Positions 63,601 through 64,000 of a stretch of 64,000 bases of DNA are shown one piece after another. Under the pieces are notes generated by a model. That model was not told the DNA's origin and made no database searches. It worked only from the letters and a program-made list of their open reading frames with translations. Each line of letters begins with the position of its first letter. Within the stretch, counting starts at the first letter, position 1. The DNA comes from Limoniibacter endophyticus (lineage in GTDB: Bacteria > Pseudomonadota > Alphaproteobacteria > Rhizobiales > Rhizobiaceae). The DNA lies in the NCBI RefSeq assembly GCF_014652835.1, contig NZ_BMZO01000010.1:151814-215813 (forward strand). Direction: 5' to 3'. Made by a program: the position numbers and the translations under genes.

Positions 63601-64000
63601 CTCGGGGGCAAGCGTGTCGGGAAGCGTAATCGCGGTCTCGTCGGACTCATTACCACTGGCATCAGTTAGTGTAACGGTAACGTCCTGACCGTCGCTGGGC
63701 TCTAGAACAAAGGTTGCTGTGCCTTCCGGAGAAAGCTCAACCGTCCCCAAGACATCCCCATTTTCGTCATAGATCGTAGCAGTCGTTCCTGGCTCGCCGG
63801 TGATTTCAAGCGTTCTTCCATCGGCACCGATCGTAACGCCGGGTGCGTCTGGCGCATCGGCGTCAGCATCCGCGTCAGCATCGGCATCGGCATCAGCGTC
63901 GGCGTCAGCATCAGCGTCCGCATCGGCATCGGCATCAGCGTCGGCGTCGGCATCGGCGTCAGCGTCAGCATCCGCGTCGGCGTCGGCGTCGGCGTCAGCA
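60682..64000 (-). CDS. Large repetitive BapA-like surface protein (5' partial)
   Basis: The minus-strand frame is open from the window end to the stop at 60682, so at least 1105 residues of the C-terminal part are seen and the start lies outside. In protein order there is an Asp-Ala dipeptide tract (64000-63853), then at least three bacterial Ig-like repeats (63850-63110) with TIYAEDGTTVLGTV and VTVTLTDAASNES. A divergent Ig-like module follows, then a long region with LGLL/VLG patterns (62800-62150), two VCBS/cadherin-like modules (YGTLVINADGSYAYAPNG and YGSLSINADGSYTYTPDD), and an acidic tail. This layout matches BapA-type type I-secreted biofilm adhesins. The composition is highly acidic and cysteine-free. 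No secretion partner gene is in the window. Confidence 0.85.
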   Translation of the reverse strand, partial: ADADADADADADADADADADADADADADADADADADADADADADADADAPDAPGVTIGADGRTLEITGEPGTTATIYDENGDVLGTVELSPEGTATFVLEPSDGQDVTVTLTDASGNESDETAITLPDTLAPEPPLVTVGEDGVTLTITGEDGATATIYAEDGTTVLGTVVLEGGSGSFTLDPSNGQEVTVTLTDAASNESAGALATLPDTLAPELPLVTVGEDGVTLTITGEDGATATIYAEDGTTVLGTVVLEGGSGSFTLDPSNGQEVTVTLTDAASNESAGALATLPDTLAPTAPLVELAIDTGIDGDGITSEGTVNVSGLEDGALWQYSIDGGENWLSGNGTSFELPLGAYVDGDILVRQTDAAGNQSLVGSLGPVTYVELSANGDVGAANLGSRTSVTQAPVADESLQVLGLLDNDTAANAIPITVADGASGDLLIQVSQSALVAVADAFNVEIYDAEGNLVRVLTTGNDPLLGDVAGLGLLGLTSDNTLVANVSGLAPGNYTVLVRKGDSALGTLLDTDGNGISLEELGQGGVVLGAENQELVLDAVEDALGPVLGTTVRGILETVLGVTTSIGAGDLVGTLSSALGALGLTSALDQVLGAVTDALLNNTLTLIQDTSVSVTLTEHTFSGAGDPVTGNVIDPDPDAVGEAGEDGLVPGSAITQVANSNGDVVELVDGSATIAGEYGTLVINADGSYAYAPNGSVASIGNSETFTYTVSDGTNSVTADITIDISGQSVANDIAQAGIDYQYVVTAGENIEDAVDYSWLSVLLGAPVGAVGSPVSQSFTVDPGTTQDLTLSISLGSLVGLGEAVTVFVETTDGQVFAEYNASQLLSLLGSSGAGDVIIRDVPAGDYQIRIGLNFGLVSVAGGVNIDLASTVTHLDQTEVGTAFDAEGNIFANDLPFAEPFSLSVSTDGASFETVSADTPLTISGSYGSLSINADGSYTYTPDDRAASGGLTDTFTYRVTIGDEVQEATLTVNIDATLEGTPIPDPAPVEMFAADDVVPLGFLAEEATGDQTDARSMQLGEADDSVDLSALLSEESSPTITFEDEHTGGVLSETSALEEVTSDPADVASSLDPLGHLTVTPVEEEPQHHVI
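63121..63700 (-). repeat. 246-base tandem repeats in the adhesin gene
   Basis: The motif CGTGTCGGGAAGCGT recurs at 63121, 63367 and 63613, exactly 246 bases (82 codons) apart. The units 63121-63366 and 63367-63612 are nearly identical, differing by only a few bases (for example GTACC/GTGCC near 63248/63494). The third unit is clearly more diverged. Each unit codes for one Ig-like module. The near identity points to recent duplication or gene conversion. Confidence 0.9.
63853..64000 (-). repeat. Asp-Ala (GAY-GCN) dipeptide repeat tract
   Basis: From 63853 to the window edge the minus strand is an uninterrupted run of GCN-GAY codons, about 49 residues of alternating Ala and Asp. The codon third positions vary. 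It precedes the first Ig-like module and would form a strongly acidic flexible linker or stalk. It continues beyond the window, so its full length is unknown. Confidence 0.9.

Noticed and set aside
63702..63971. Met/Thr/Pro-rich open frame in the Asp-Ala tract
   Set aside because: It is an out-of-frame reading of the GAY-GCN repeat; the adhesin frame is open through the same region.

Overview
The window looks like a chromosomal segment of an alphaproteobacterium of the Brucella/Ochrobactrum type (Hyphomicrobiales). The basis is moderate-to-high GC, an aerobic P. denitrificans-style cob gene set, a PccR/ScfR-type regulator beside pccB, and many four-base ATGA gene overlaps. The genus is inferred from gene content, not from a database search.

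Region 1 (1-8458) is one operon: a fused HyuA-HyuB hydantoinase/5-oxoprolinase-type enzyme (its start lies outside the window), then a five-gene peptide-type ABC importer (binding protein, two permeases, two ATPases). Region 2 (8459-9160) is a scar of decayed mobile DNA: the frameshifted start of an ISNCY-like transposase and the frameshifted end of a serine resolvase. An SDR oxidoreductase and a divergent HxlR-type regulator follow.

Region 3 (10722-23457) holds two catabolic units that meet at a palindromic terminator. The first is propionyl-CoA breakdown: a PccR-like regulator divergent from pccB, pccA and the B12-dependent methylmalonyl-CoA mutase. The second reads as the lower branch of lysine/pipecolate breakdown: 2-oxoadipate dioxygenase/decarboxylase (HglS), 2-aminoadipate semialdehyde dehydrogenase and an aminotransferase, all on the minus strand and divergent from a LysR regulator with a clear palindrome between them. 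A small cluster follows with a DUF892 protein, a small hydrophilic protein and an orphan SdhD-like membrane protein.

Region 4 (24894-51945) is mostly cobalamin biosynthesis. A tyrosine-phosphatase-like gene is coupled to cobC, which is head-to-head with cobD. After an MFS transporter, an AbrB-family protein and an AI-2E protein comes the minus-strand cobU-cobO-cobQ operon, then a plus-strand series: DUF1636, cobW, cobN, cobG, cobH, cobI, cobJ, (cobK inverted), cobL, cobE, cobM, (cbiD inverted), cobA, cobB, cobS, cobT. Two cobalamin riboswitches lie back to back between the cobU operon and the cobW operon. The minus-strand one ends in an intrinsic terminator. CobF is absent; CbiD and CobE are present instead. 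The coenzyme made here is the one the methylmalonyl-CoA mutase of region 3 needs.

Region 5 (52015-64000) holds an Xre/RES toxin-antitoxin pair, an AEC carrier, a 1000-residue hybrid sensor kinase, an Old Yellow Enzyme, a free-methionine-sulfoxide reductase, an unassigned alpha/alpha-toroid-like protein, and the C-terminal part of a large repetitive surface protein that runs off the window.
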